64,000 nt of DNA from Microbacterium ureisolvens. Lineage in GTDB: Bacteria; Actinomycetota; Actinomycetes; Actinomycetales; Microbacteriaceae. Location of the stretch: assembly GCF_019511645.1 (NCBI RefSeq), contig NZ_JAEUAX010000003.1:248001-312000 (forward strand), written 5' to 3'. Positions 10,856 to 19,096 of the stretch are shown in pieces. Made by a program: the position numbers and the translations under genes. Numbering within the stretch: position 1 is the stretch's first letter; every line of letters starts with the position of its first letter. The notes under the pieces are model-generated. The model made no database searches and was not told the origin of the DNA. It was given only the letters and a program-made list of their open reading frames with translations.

Positions 10856-11950
10856 GTGGACGAGCAGATCATCCTCGGTGTGCTCGCGATCACCCTGGGG
10901 CTGGTCGTGGGGGTGCTGCTGTTCGTCCCGTTCGTCGCGCTCAGCTACCGCCGGAGGGGCGGATTCGGCGTCGGGCGGTTCGTCATCTGGGGCGCCGCGC
11001 TCGTGTACGCGATGGCGATCTGGACCTACACGCTCCTTCCCCTTCCCGACCCCGACACGATCGCGTGCGCGGGGGTGAACGTCGATGTGACGGCGATCGC
11101 CGACGACGTGCGAGGGGCGATCGTGCGCCGAGGCGGCGCCTTCGCGGCGGACCCCGCGGTGCGGCAGCTGCTGCTCAATGTCCTGCTCTTCGTGCCGCTC
11201 GGCTTCTTCCTCCGCGTGCTGGGCGGCCGCGGTGCTCTCACGGCGCTCGTCGCGGGCGTCGCGCTGTCGGGTTTCGTCGAGGTCACCCAGCTCACCGGCG
11301 TGTGGGGCCTCTACCCGTGCGCCTACCGCGTGTTCGACGTCGACGACCTGCTCACGAACACCCTGGGCGCGGTCCTCGGCTCGCTGCTCGGGCTCGCCGT
11401 GCCGCGACGGTACCGCGGGTCGCCGCGGCTTCCCGACGCGGACCAGCCGCAGCCGGTCACGCGCGGCCGGCGCCTGCTCGGCATGCTGTGCGACGCGCTC
11501 GCCGCCTGGGTGCTGAGCCTCACCGTCGTCGTTGCGGTGCAGCTCGTGCTCTATCTCCTCGGCGCCGACGCGGCGGTGCGCGACGGCACGGCGGCGAGCC
11601 TCATCGGCTCCGCCGTGCCGATCGTCGTGTGGCTCGGGGTGACGCTTGCGACCGGCGCCACGGTCGGCGACCACGCCGTGCAGCTGCGCTTCACCGGCGG
11701 ACCGCTCCCCGTCGGGCTCGCGCGGTTCCTGCGATTCGCGACCGGCATCGGCGGCTACCTGATGCTCAACGCGCTCCCGGGCGCCTGGACCTTCGTCGCC
11801 TCCGTGTTCGCGGTCGTGTCGATCGTGCTCGCCCTCACGACCGCCGGGCGTCGCGGCCTCCCGGGGCTGGCGTCGGGTCAGCGGCTCACCGATGCGAGGG
11901 AGCTGGAGGAACCGGATGCTGCGCCCCCGGGTTCCCGCCGCGTCCCGTGA
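10856..11950 (+). CDS. VanZ family membrane protein with C-terminal RDD-like domain
   Basis: A 364-aa integral membrane protein. The N-terminal half shows the VanZ pattern: NVLLFVPLGFFL at about 105-116, then GFVEVTQL and DVDDLLTNTLGAVLG. The C-terminal part (about 205-340) has paired spans and a charged loop like RDD-family proteins (GDHAVQLRF). VanZ domains are linked to low-level glycopeptide resistance, but the biochemical role is unclear. The GTG start has no ribosome site but sits 6 nt after a GACACT -10-like element, so the mRNA is probably leaderless. Divergent from the KimA-like gene. Confidence 0.75.
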   Translation: MDEQIILGVLAITLGLVVGVLLFVPFVALSYRRRGGFGVGRFVIWGAALVYAMAIWTYTLLPLPDPDTIACAGVNVDVTAIADDVRGAIVRRGGAFAADPAVRQLLLNVLLFVPLGFFLRVLGGRGALTALVAGVALSGFVEVTQLTGVWGLYPCAYRVFDVDDLLTNTLGAVLGSLLGLAVPRRYRGSPRLPDADQPQPVTRGRRLLGMLCDALAAWVLSLTVVVAVQLVLYLLGADAAVRDGTAASLIGSAVPIVVWLGVTLATGATVGDHAVQLRFTGGPLPVGLARFLRFATGIGGYLMLNALPGAWTFVASVFAVVSIVLALTTAGRRGLPGLASGQRLTDARELEEPDAAPPGSRRVP

Positions 11951-11988
11951 AGCGCGGTCTCGCCGGGGTCGTGGAAGCCCGGCGTCCG

Positions 11989-12042
11989 CGCTGAGACCGG
12001 GGGCGTGGTCGTCGGTCTCAACCCGATTCCCGGGTCTCAGCG
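11989..12042. repeat. Interrupted inverted repeat between VanZ and hemerythrin genes
   Basis: CGCTGAGACC at 11989-11998 is repeated as its exact reverse complement at 12033-12042, with a 34-nt loop that contains another GGTCTCA. It lies 39 bp after the VanZ-gene stop and 108 bp before the hemerythrin start. It could be a terminator or an operator; there is no T-run. A second small hairpin (CCGGGA...TCCCGG) follows near 12080-12096. Confidence 0.4.
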
Positions 12043-12149
12043 AGTTCGGCGGCGGGGGGACTGCGCAGGCGAGGGGCCGGGAGTAGAATCCCGGCTGATC
12101 ACCGCCTGGGGTCGTCGCTGGTGACGAACGCGGAGATCGGGGGTGCGAT

Positions 12150-12884
12150 ATGGCTACCAGACTGCCCTCATCGGGATCCATGCCGGAGGGACAGCAGCCG
12201 GGCTGCGACACGTCGGGTCTGATCCTCGTGCACAGGATCTTCCGCTGGCTGTATCGCGAGCTGCCGGAGCTCGTGCGCGGCGTGCCGCCCGGTGACGTCG
12301 AGCGCGCCGCCGTCGTCGGCCGTTACGCGCACCTCGACTTCTACGCGCTGCACATGCACCACCACACGGAGGACGTGGCGCTGTGGGACAAGCTGGTCTC
12401 GCGTGATCCGGGATGCGCGCTGCACGTCGATCAGATGCGTGCGCAGCACGCCGAGGTCGCCGCCCAGCTCGACCGGATCGAGCCGCAGCTCGAGCCCTGG
12501 CTCCGCACCGCCGACGCCGGGCTCCGCGATGCGTTCGCCCGCGACATCGAGCATCTCCGCGACACCCTCATCGTGCACCTCGGGCAGGAGGAGGATGACA
12601 TCCTCCCGGTGGCCGGTGCCGTCCTCTCCCAGCAGGAGTGGGACTGGATGGAGGAGCACACGCGCGCGGAGCTCATGGCGCACCGGAAGGAGCTCGGCAA
12701 GGACATCATGTCGCTCCAGCTCGGCCTGATCCTCGCGAGCGTGCCCGAAGCCGAGCGCGACGAGTGGATGCGCGCGAACCTCCCCGCGCCGATCCGGCTG
12801 CTGTACCTGCTGCTCATGAAGCGCCAGTACGACCGGGCGATGCGGGAGCTGTACCCCGACCGCCCGGTGCCGGCGATGGTGTGA
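12150..12884 (+). CDS. Hemerythrin HHE domain protein
   Basis: A 244-aa cytoplasmic helical bundle protein with candidate di-iron ligands H28, H68-H72 with E74 (HMHHHTED), H100 (QHAEV), and H143/E147 (HLGQEED). Hemerythrin-like proteins bind O2 or NO or sense redox state. The C-terminal 70 residues form an extra helical region (MSLQLGLILASVPEAERDEW) common in actinobacterial homologues. It is followed after 5 nt by an SRPBCC gene on the same strand. Confidence 0.85.
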   Translation: MATRLPSSGSMPEGQQPGCDTSGLILVHRIFRWLYRELPELVRGVPPGDVERAAVVGRYAHLDFYALHMHHHTEDVALWDKLVSRDPGCALHVDQMRAQHAEVAAQLDRIEPQLEPWLRTADAGLRDAFARDIEHLRDTLIVHLGQEEDDILPVAGAVLSQQEWDWMEEHTRAELMAHRKELGKDIMSLQLGLILASVPEAERDEWMRANLPAPIRLLYLLLMKRQYDRAMRELYPDRPVPAMV

Positions 12885-12889
12885 CGGCC

Positions 12890-13354
12890 ATGTGGCGACG
12901 AGTGACGCTCGACGTGCACCTCGACCACCCGCCCGCGCGGGTGTTCCGGTACTTCGCCGACCCCGGGACGTGGCCCGACTGGGCACCGGCGGTCGAGATG
13001 CGGCGACAGGTCGGCGACGGGCCATCGAGCGTCGGCAGCCGCTGGTCGGCGGTCGACCGCATCATCGGCCCGTTCCGCGTGCGCTTCGAGGACGTGCTCG
13101 AGGTCGTCGAGCCGGAGGAGCGTGTCGTGTGGCACTCCACGTCGCCGTGGAACTCGCGTGTCGAGTACGCCTGCGCGCCCGAGGGCGGCGGCACCCGCGT
13201 GCGCGCCGACTACGGGGGCGACGTCGCGGGATGGCTCCGACTGGTCGCGCTGCTGCCGACGTTCGTGCTGGCCCGCATCCTCATGCGCGACTTCGTCGGC
13301 CTCCAGCGTCTGCTGGACGCCGAAGACGCCCGAGCGCACGCCGGATCCGCCTGA
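12890..13354 (+). CDS. SRPBCC (polyketide cyclase/START-like) family protein
   Basis: A 154-aa protein with the SRPBCC opening pattern: a hydrophobic strand, then HPPARVFRYFADPGTWPDWAP, and later VVEPEERVVWHS and a C-terminal helix. The fold binds hydrophobic ligands; no substrate can be assigned. The start at 12890 lies 5 nt after the hemerythrin stop, so the two genes are co-transcribed. A strong hairpin follows 33 bp after the stop. Confidence 0.8.
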   Translation: MWRRVTLDVHLDHPPARVFRYFADPGTWPDWAPAVEMRRQVGDGPSSVGSRWSAVDRIIGPFRVRFEDVLEVVEPEERVVWHSTSPWNSRVEYACAPEGGGTRVRADYGGDVAGWLRLVALLPTFVLARILMRDFVGLQRLLDAEDARAHAGSA

Positions 13355-13387
13355 CCGATCGCGGTCGGCGGCAGACGAGGCCGGACG

Positions 13388-13418
13388 AGACGGATGCTGC
13401 GGCCCGCAGCATCCGTCT
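13388..13418. terminator. Perfect hairpin between convergent genes
   Basis: A 14-bp perfect stem (AGACGGATGCTGCG and its reverse complement) with a 3-nt loop, lying between the stops of the SRPBCC gene (+) and the M20 gene (-). No T-run on either strand. It is built from two inverted copies of the dispersed GGATGCTGC motif and most likely ends transcription from both sides. Confidence 0.75.
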
Positions 13419-13423
13419 GCCGT

Positions 13424-14650
13424 CTACGCCGTCGGCTCGGCGAGGAACTCGCGCGCGGCGACCACGAGCGCCTCGACCCCGCGGCTCAGCGTGGGCTGGA
13501 GCACCGGTGCGAAGAACGGCGAGTGGTTGGTGGGGATGTCGCGTTCGACCGTGCCCGCCGACGACGCCTCGGCGAACTTCTGGGGGTCGACGCCGCCCCA
13601 GAACCAGAACACGAGCGGCACGCCGGCCTCGCGGGCGAACCACGAGACGTCCTCGCTGCCGGTGAACATGCCGGGGTCGATGACAGTCCCCTCGCCGAAC
13701 GCCGCGTCGAACGCGAGGACCAGGCGCGCCGTCGCGTGCACGTCGTTGATCGTCGGGGGGAGCGTGTGGTCGGTGACGATGACCGGCGGCTCCTCTGCGC
13801 CCGAGGCCTGCGCCTCGGCGCGCACGATGCGCTCGACCTTCTCGAGCACGCGGGCGCGGGCCTCGTCGTCGGGGTAGCGCAGGCTCAGCTCGAGCTTCGC
13901 CTCGGCCGGGATGATGTTGTTCTTGAGGCCCGCGTGGATCGAGCCGACGGTGACGACCGCGACGTCGCGCGGGTCGACCTCGCGCGACACGATCGTCTGC
14001 AGGCGCATGACCGTGGCCGCCGCCATGACGACGGGGTCGATCGTGGCCTGGGGGCGGGAGCCGTGGCCGCCGCGACCCAGCAGGGTGACCGTGATGCCGT
14101 CGGAGGCCGCCATCTGCGTGCCGCTGCGCACGCCGATGGTGCCGGCGGGGAGCGGGGTGACGTGCTGGCCGAGCACGATGTCGGGCTTCGGGAAGCGGTC
14201 GAGCACGCCGTCGGCGATCATCGCCTGCGAGCCCGCGCCGTACTCCTCGGCGGGCTGGAAGACGGCGACGATCGTGCCCGACCACTCGTCCTTCGTGGCG
14301 ACCAGGCGCTCGAGGGCTCCGAGGAGCGCCGTGACGTGCATGTCGTGGCCGCAGGCGTGCATCACGGGCACGTCGTTGCCGGCGGGATCGGTGCCCCGCG
14401 CCGTGCTCGCGTACTCGAGACCGGTCTGCTCGGGAACGGGAAGGGCGTCCATGTCGGCCCGCAGCCACACGACCGGTCCCTCGCCGTTGCGGATCACCCC
14501 GGCGATGCCGGTCTTTCCGATCCCCTCCTCGAACTCGATGCCGAGCCCGGTCAGGTGCTGTGTGATCACCCCCGCCGTGCGGGTCTCCTGGAAGGACAGC
14601 TCCGGATGCCGGTGCAGATCGACGTAGATCGCTTCGAGGTCGAGGGTCAT
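13424..14650 (-). CDS. M20D-family amidohydrolase (hippurate/IAA-amino acid hydrolase type)
   Basis: A 408-aa metallopeptidase-fold amidohydrolase that cleaves an amide bond of an N-acyl amino acid or peptide. Family marks are the opening DLHRHPELSFQE, HACGHDMH at about 98-105 (metal ligands), QPAEEYGAGS at about 131-140 (catalytic glutamate), and SEDVSWFA near 338-345. There is no signal peptide. It stands alone between a terminator hairpin and the LacI gene. The exact substrate cannot be read from the sequence. Confidence 0.88.
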   Translation of the reverse strand: MTLDLEAIYVDLHRHPELSFQETRTAGVITQHLTGLGIEFEEGIGKTGIAGVIRNGEGPVVWLRADMDALPVPEQTGLEYASTARGTDPAGNDVPVMHACGHDMHVTALLGALERLVATKDEWSGTIVAVFQPAEEYGAGSQAMIADGVLDRFPKPDIVLGQHVTPLPAGTIGVRSGTQMAASDGITVTLLGRGGHGSRPQATIDPVVMAAATVMRLQTIVSREVDPRDVAVVTVGSIHAGLKNNIIPAEAKLELSLRYPDDEARARVLEKVERIVRAEAQASGAEEPPVIVTDHTLPPTINDVHATARLVLAFDAAFGEGTVIDPGMFTGSEDVSWFAREAGVPLVFWFWGGVDPQKFAEASSAGTVERDIPTNHSPFFAPVLQPTLSRGVEALVVAAREFLAEPTA

Positions 14651-14685
14651 GCGGTCGAGCCTAACGGGGGACCTCCGCGCCCGTC

Positions 14686-15705
14686 CTACTGGGGAAGGCG
14701 GGCGGTCGAGCCCCGAACGATCAGGTCGAAGGGCAGCTCGCCCGGCCGGTGCGTGGGGATCTCGGCATCCGTCGACTCCAGCGCTTCGAGGATCGCGTCG
14801 GCCGCGCGCTCGCCCTGGCCGAGGGGGAACTGGTCCACCGTGGTGAGACGGAAGAACTCGCCGAGCTCGTGGCCGTCGATGCCGATGACGGAGAGGTCCT
14901 CGGGTACCCGGTAGCCGAGTTCGCGGGCGGCCAGCAGCGCCCCGATCGCCATCTCGTCGGATGCCGCGAAGATCGCCGTCGGCCGGCTGCCGGGCTTGCC
15001 CAGCAGCTGCTTGGCCGCGCGGAAGCCGCCCTCGATGGTGAAGTCGGCGGGCTCGAACAGCGACGGGCTGACCTCGATGCCGGCGTCGGCCAGCGCCTGC
15101 TCGAAGCCCTGCCGGCGCTGCGTGGGGATGTGGAAGTCGATGTCGAACTCGGGGCTCGCGCCGATGTGCGCGATCCGTCGGTGGCCGAGCGCGAGCAGGT
15201 GCTCGGTGGCCAGGCGCGCGACGGCGACGTCGTCCACCGTGAGGGTCGTGAGCAGTGGGTTGGGCCCGCCGATCGCGATCACCGGCAGGTCGAGCTCGAC
15301 GAGGCGCTCCGTCTCCTCCTGGCCGAGCTCGAGCGAGATCGCGATGACCCCGTCCACGCGCTGGCGCCTGAGGAACGTGTCGAACACGTCGTGGCGCTCG
15401 GCGCGGTCGGCGGTGAGGCTGTAGAGCGTGATGTCGTACCCGCGGCGCATCAGCGCCGACGCGATGCCGCTCAGCACGGTGGAGAAGAACCAGCGGTCGA
15501 GGAAGGGCACCAGCACGCCGATGTTGCGCGTGCGCCCCGAGGCCAGGCTCGATGCCGACGCCGAAACGACGTAGCCGAGGCTCTTGGCGGCCTCCTCGAC
15601 CTTCGCCTTCGCGCCGGCCGACACATGGCCGCGCCCGCTCAGCGCGCGCGAGACGGTCGCGGTCGAGACGCCCGCCGCGCGGGCGACCTCGTCGATGCTG
15701 ACCAC
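14686..15705 (-). CDS. LacI-family transcriptional regulator of the alpha-glucosidase gene
   Basis: A 339-aa repressor: N-terminal helix-turn-helix (VSIDEVARAAGVSTATVSRA, then LSGRGHVS), hinge (SASASSLASGRTRNIGVLVP), and a periplasmic-binding-like effector domain. It lies directly downstream of the GH13 gene on the same strand (36-bp gap), whose promoter carries a LacI-type palindrome. I therefore infer that it controls alpha-glucoside use. The effector sugar is unknown. Confidence 0.9.
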   Translation of the reverse strand: MVSIDEVARAAGVSTATVSRALSGRGHVSAGAKAKVEEAAKSLGYVVSASASSLASGRTRNIGVLVPFLDRWFFSTVLSGIASALMRRGYDITLYSLTADRAERHDVFDTFLRRQRVDGVIAISLELGQEETERLVELDLPVIAIGGPNPLLTTLTVDDVAVARLATEHLLALGHRRIAHIGASPEFDIDFHIPTQRRQGFEQALADAGIEVSPSLFEPADFTIEGGFRAAKQLLGKPGSRPTAIFAASDEMAIGALLAARELGYRVPEDLSVIGIDGHELGEFFRLTTVDQFPLGQGERAADAILEALESTDAEIPTHRPGELPFDLIVRGSTARLPQ

Positions 15706-15741
15706 GTCGTCACCGTACCTTCTCGTAGACCGGCGCGGCTG

Positions 15742-17424
15742 TCAGGCGGTCTCGAGCCAGACCGTCGTGTCGCCCGGGAGCTCGCCGTCCGAGATCGGAC
15801 CGCTCGACGCGATCACGATACCGTCCGCAAGCGCGAGAGGGGTGGAGCCGGTGTTCGCGATGACGGTGACATTCCCGTTGCGGAATGCCACAGCCTCAGG
15901 GCCGTAGCCGTCGATCCACTCGAGCGAACCGGCGCCGAGCGCGCGGGCGCGGCGCTCCGCGAGAAGGGTCCGGTAGAGCTCGAGCGTCGATCCCTCGACG
16001 CCCGTCTGCGCGTCGCGCGCCAGCGTCGCCCACTCCGCGGGCTGGGGCAGCCACGACGCCCCCGACTCGTTGAAGCCGTAAGCCGGAGCCTCCGCGTTCC
16101 ACGGGATCGGCACGCGGCAGCCGTCGCGGCCGTAGCGCTCGCCGTTCGTGCGGAACCAGGTCGGGTCCTGACGGGCGTCGCCCGGGATGTCGATGACCTC
16201 GGGAAGGCCGAGCTCCTCGCCCTGGTAGAGGTACGCCGAGCCGGGGAGCGCAAGCATAAGGGTCGTGGCGGCGCGGGCGCGAGCGAGTCCCACCTCGCGG
16301 ATCGGCTGACCCGGCGAGTCCGGGCCGATGCCGTGACCCTGCGGGTTCTCGGCGGTCAGCGCGAGGCGCGACGCGTGGCGCACCACGTCGTGGTTGGACA
16401 GCACCCACGTCGAGGGCGCACCGACGCCGGGGAACGCGTCGAGCGACACGTCGATGACCTCGCGGAGGTCGGCGGCGTTCCACTTCGTCTCGAGATACGG
16501 GAAGTTGAACGCCTGGTGCATCTCGTCGTGGCGCACCCACTCGGCCGTGCGCGCGGCGGTGGGCAGCCACGCCTCGGCGGCGAGGGCGCGGTGGCCCTCG
16601 TACTCCTCGAGGATCTTGCGCCAGTCCCGGTACACCTCGTGCACGGCGTCCTGGCCCCAGTACGGGACGTTCTCCGCTTCCCCGCCCATGGAGCCGGCCT
16701 CCGGGTTCGGGATGTAGTCCGGAAGACCCTCGGCCTTCACCAGGCCGTGGGCGACGTCGACGCGGAACCCGTCGACGCCCCGGTCGAGCCAGAAGCGCAG
16801 GATGCGGCGGAACTCCTCGCGCACCTGGGCGTTCGACCAGTCGAAGTCGGGCTGCGACGAGTCGAACAGGTGCAGGTACCACTGGCCGGGCTTGCCGTCG
16901 GCCTCGACGACGCGCGTCCACGCCGGGCCGCCGAAGACGGACTCCCAGTTGTTCGGCGGCAGCTCGCCGTTCTCGCCCTTTCCGTCGCGGAACATGTACC
17001 GCGCGCGCTCGGCGCTGTGCGGCGCCGCCGCGAGCGCCTGCTGGAACCACTCGTGCTGGGCGGATGAGTGGTTCGGAACGAGATCGACGATGACACGGAT
17101 GCCGCGGGCATGCGCTGCGGCGAGCATGTCGTCGAAGTCGGCCAGGGTGCCGAAGAGCGGGTCGACGTCGCAGTAGTCGCTCACGTCGTAGCCGGCGTCC
17201 TTCTGGGGTGAGCGCTGGAACGGGCTCAGCCAGATCGCGTCGATGCCGAGATGCGCGAGGTCGTCGAGGTGCGAGGTGATGCCCGGGAGGTCGCCGATGC
17301 CGTCGCCCGATGCGTCCGCGAAGGAGCGCGGGTAGATCTGGTAGATGACGGCGGTGCGCCACCACTCGTCGCCTATGGGGGCGAGGAACGCGTCCGTGCG
17401 CTCGAGCGTCTCGGGGGAAGTCAT
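15742..17424 (-). CDS. GH13 alpha-glucosidase (oligo-1,6-glucosidase type)
   Basis: A 560-aa cytoplasmic glycoside hydrolase of family 13. Conserved regions are all present: WWRTAVIYQIYPRSFAD, DLVPNHSS (region I), GFRVDVAHG with the nucleophile Asp (region II), AEAWLP with the acid/base Glu (region III) and SNHDVVRH (region IV). It should release glucose from short alpha-glucosides. I take the ATG at 17424; upstream in-frame codons run into the operator. The LacI operator at 17438-17451 is 14 nt upstream. Confidence 0.9.
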   Translation of the reverse strand: MTSPETLERTDAFLAPIGDEWWRTAVIYQIYPRSFADASGDGIGDLPGITSHLDDLAHLGIDAIWLSPFQRSPQKDAGYDVSDYCDVDPLFGTLADFDDMLAAAHARGIRVIVDLVPNHSSAQHEWFQQALAAAPHSAERARYMFRDGKGENGELPPNNWESVFGGPAWTRVVEADGKPGQWYLHLFDSSQPDFDWSNAQVREEFRRILRFWLDRGVDGFRVDVAHGLVKAEGLPDYIPNPEAGSMGGEAENVPYWGQDAVHEVYRDWRKILEEYEGHRALAAEAWLPTAARTAEWVRHDEMHQAFNFPYLETKWNAADLREVIDVSLDAFPGVGAPSTWVLSNHDVVRHASRLALTAENPQGHGIGPDSPGQPIREVGLARARAATTLMLALPGSAYLYQGEELGLPEVIDIPGDARQDPTWFRTNGERYGRDGCRVPIPWNAEAPAYGFNESGASWLPQPAEWATLARDAQTGVEGSTLELYRTLLAERRARALGAGSLEWIDGYGPEAVAFRNGNVTVIANTGSTPLALADGIVIASSGPISDGELPGDTTVWLETA

Positions 17425-17437
17425 CCGGCCAGCATAC

Positions 17438-17451
17438 TGCAAGCGCTTACA
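17438..17451. promoter_or_regulatory. LacI-type operator for the alpha-glucosidase/lacI pair
   Basis: TGCAAGCGCTTACA, a near-perfect 14-bp palindrome with the central CG typical of LacI/GalR sites. It lies between the GH13 start (17424, minus) and apt (17499, plus), close enough to the GH13 start to block transcription. The neighbouring LacI protein is the obvious binder. Confidence 0.8.
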
Positions 17452-17498
17452 CTCCTTCGTAACGAATGACACACAAGGCCCGGGCGTAGGGTTGGCGG

Positions 17499-18017
17499 GT
17501 GCTGTCCGAAGCCCTCACGCGCGCCGAATCCCTCATCCGCACGATCCCCGACTATCCGGAACCGGGCGTGCAGTTCCGTGACATCACGCCTCTGCTGGCG
17601 GATGCCCGAGCTCTCCGCACCGTCATCCACGCGATGATCGCCCCGTTCGAGGGGTCCTTCGACGTCGTCGCCGGGGTCGAGGCGCGCGGGTTCCTGCTCG
17701 CGGGCGCCGTGGCGATGGAGGCCGGAGTCGGCCTGGTGCCGATCCGCAAAGCCGGCAAGCTGCCTCTGCCCGCGGCATCCGTCACCTACTCGCTCGAATA
17801 CGGCACCGCCACGATCGAGGCGCACGACGACATCGCGCAGGGCACCCGGGTGCTGCTGGTCGACGACGTGCTCGCCACGGGAGGCACGCTCGTCGCGGCG
17901 CACGAGCTCGTGCACACGCTGGGCGGCATGGTCGTGGGCACGGCGGTGCTCATGGAGCTGACGGCGCTCGGCGGCCGCGAGGTCGTCGGCGACGTGCACA
18001 CGGTGTTCACCGCCTGA
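17499..18017 (+). CDS. apt: Adenine phosphoribosyltransferase
   Basis: Apt, 172 aa, converts adenine and PRPP to AMP in purine salvage. The PRPP-binding motif VLLVDDVLATGGT is at about 113-125, and FRDITPLL and VAGVEARGFLL are the usual flanking blocks. The GTG start at 17499 has no ribosome site but lies 6 nt after TAGGGT (17487-17492), so the transcript is probably leaderless. It is divergent from GH13 and convergent with the PPOX gene. Confidence 0.95.
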   Translation: MLSEALTRAESLIRTIPDYPEPGVQFRDITPLLADARALRTVIHAMIAPFEGSFDVVAGVEARGFLLAGAVAMEAGVGLVPIRKAGKLPLPAASVTYSLEYGTATIEAHDDIAQGTRVLLVDDVLATGGTLVAAHELVHTLGGMVVGTAVLMELTALGGREVVGDVHTVFTA

Positions 18018-18044
18018 CGTCGCCCCCTCCGTCGGCATCTGCGG

Positions 18045-18632
18045 TCACCCGTCGGAGCGAGGTGCCGGGAGCGTGTCCTGCGGACCGGTGCGCGGCGTGA
18101 AGTGCGGGATCGGCTCCGGTCGCTCGGCGCGCGGCTGGGGCGATGACTCGGGCGGAGTCGGGCGCGTCGCGTCGCCCTCGAACGCCCTGACGGGATCCGT
18201 GCGGCTCATGTGCTGCGGGAAGCGCCGGCCCGTCACGGTGTTCGCGACGACCTTCATGACGAAGAACTTCGCCGTCGGACTCCACGATGCGAGATGCCGG
18301 ACCCCGCTGTCGCGGATCTCCTCGTCGCGGGTGACGCGCTCCGCCTTGCCGCGGATGACGACGCTCCAATAGTGGTCTTCGTCATCCGCACCGTCGACCT
18401 CGAAGGCCACCATCGGGTGCTGCGCGATGTGGAGAAGCTTCGCATCGCGGGCCGTGCGGATGTACAGCGCTCCCTCGTGGGCGACGTAGTTGACGGGAAA
18501 GATGTCGGGGGCGCCGTCGGCGTTGTCGACGGCGAGGCGCCCGAGTTCGGCAGTCTGCAGGTACATCCAGCATGCGGAGGCGTCGAGGCGCTCCACGGCC
18601 GGATTGCGGCCCGCCGGGGAAGAGTCGTTCAT
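18045..18632 (-). CDS. Pyridoxamine 5'-phosphate oxidase-fold protein
   Basis: A 195-aa protein. The first 140 residues match the split-barrel flavin-binding PPOX-like family (GRLAVDNADGAPDIFPVNYVAHEGALYIRT is the usual block, shown here only as a pattern of strands). The last 50 residues are Pro/Arg-rich and look disordered. Such proteins bind FMN, F420 or heme. No substrate can be given. It stands alone with a long empty upstream region. Confidence 0.8.
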   Translation of the reverse strand: MNDSSPAGRNPAVERLDASACWMYLQTAELGRLAVDNADGAPDIFPVNYVAHEGALYIRTARDAKLLHIAQHPMVAFEVDGADDEDHYWSVVIRGKAERVTRDEEIRDSGVRHLASWSPTAKFFVMKVVANTVTGRRFPQHMSRTDPVRAFEGDATRPTPPESSPQPRAERPEPIPHFTPRTGPQDTLPAPRSDG

Positions 18633-19096
18633 CGCGCATCACCGTCCTTCCCTTCGGGTGTACCTCAGTGCGAACGAGATGTGAAGGGGCGGAAGGCCAC
18701 GCCTTCCCGAGACCTTCCGACCGGACCGCGACCGGAAGCGTGCGGCTGCGGAGTATCGGGCCATTGCAATCCTGTTTCACAACGTGAATTCCCGGCGACG
18801 ACCTGGTCGACCGGCTGGCGCTCGCGCGAATGCCCCTCTATCGTCGATCCACCGCAACGGAGCGCACGCGAGCGAGTCGGATCCGCACAGCCACGGACCA
18901 GGCGCACCCGGAGGAGCGGGTGTCGCGCATCCGGGGAACTGCCAGTGTCCGACGAGGAGGCGGAGGCAGTGCGCGAGCGCCCTCTGCCGGAGGACGGCGG
19001 CGGGCACCCGGAGACCGGATACCGGGGCCCCGTCGCCGTGAAGACGATGGCGCGCCGCGAGGCGATGACGCCGAGAGGGTTCGGAGGGCGGGCGCG
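18633..19096. other. 464-bp non-coding stretch
   Basis: I see no convincing gene here. Frames that stay open are Arg/Pro-rich shadows without ribosome sites. It lies upstream of the PPOX gene and downstream of hpxO. A local AT-richer patch near 18760-18790 holds TTCAC-N3-GTGAA (18776-18788), a short palindrome that could be an operator for the PPOX gene. No clear terminator for hpxO is visible. Confidence 0.5.

Noticed and set aside
18784..19041. An 85-codon frame in the gap between hpxO and the PPOX gene
   Set aside because: Arg/Pro-rich, no ribosome site, codon positions not biased as in real genes here.
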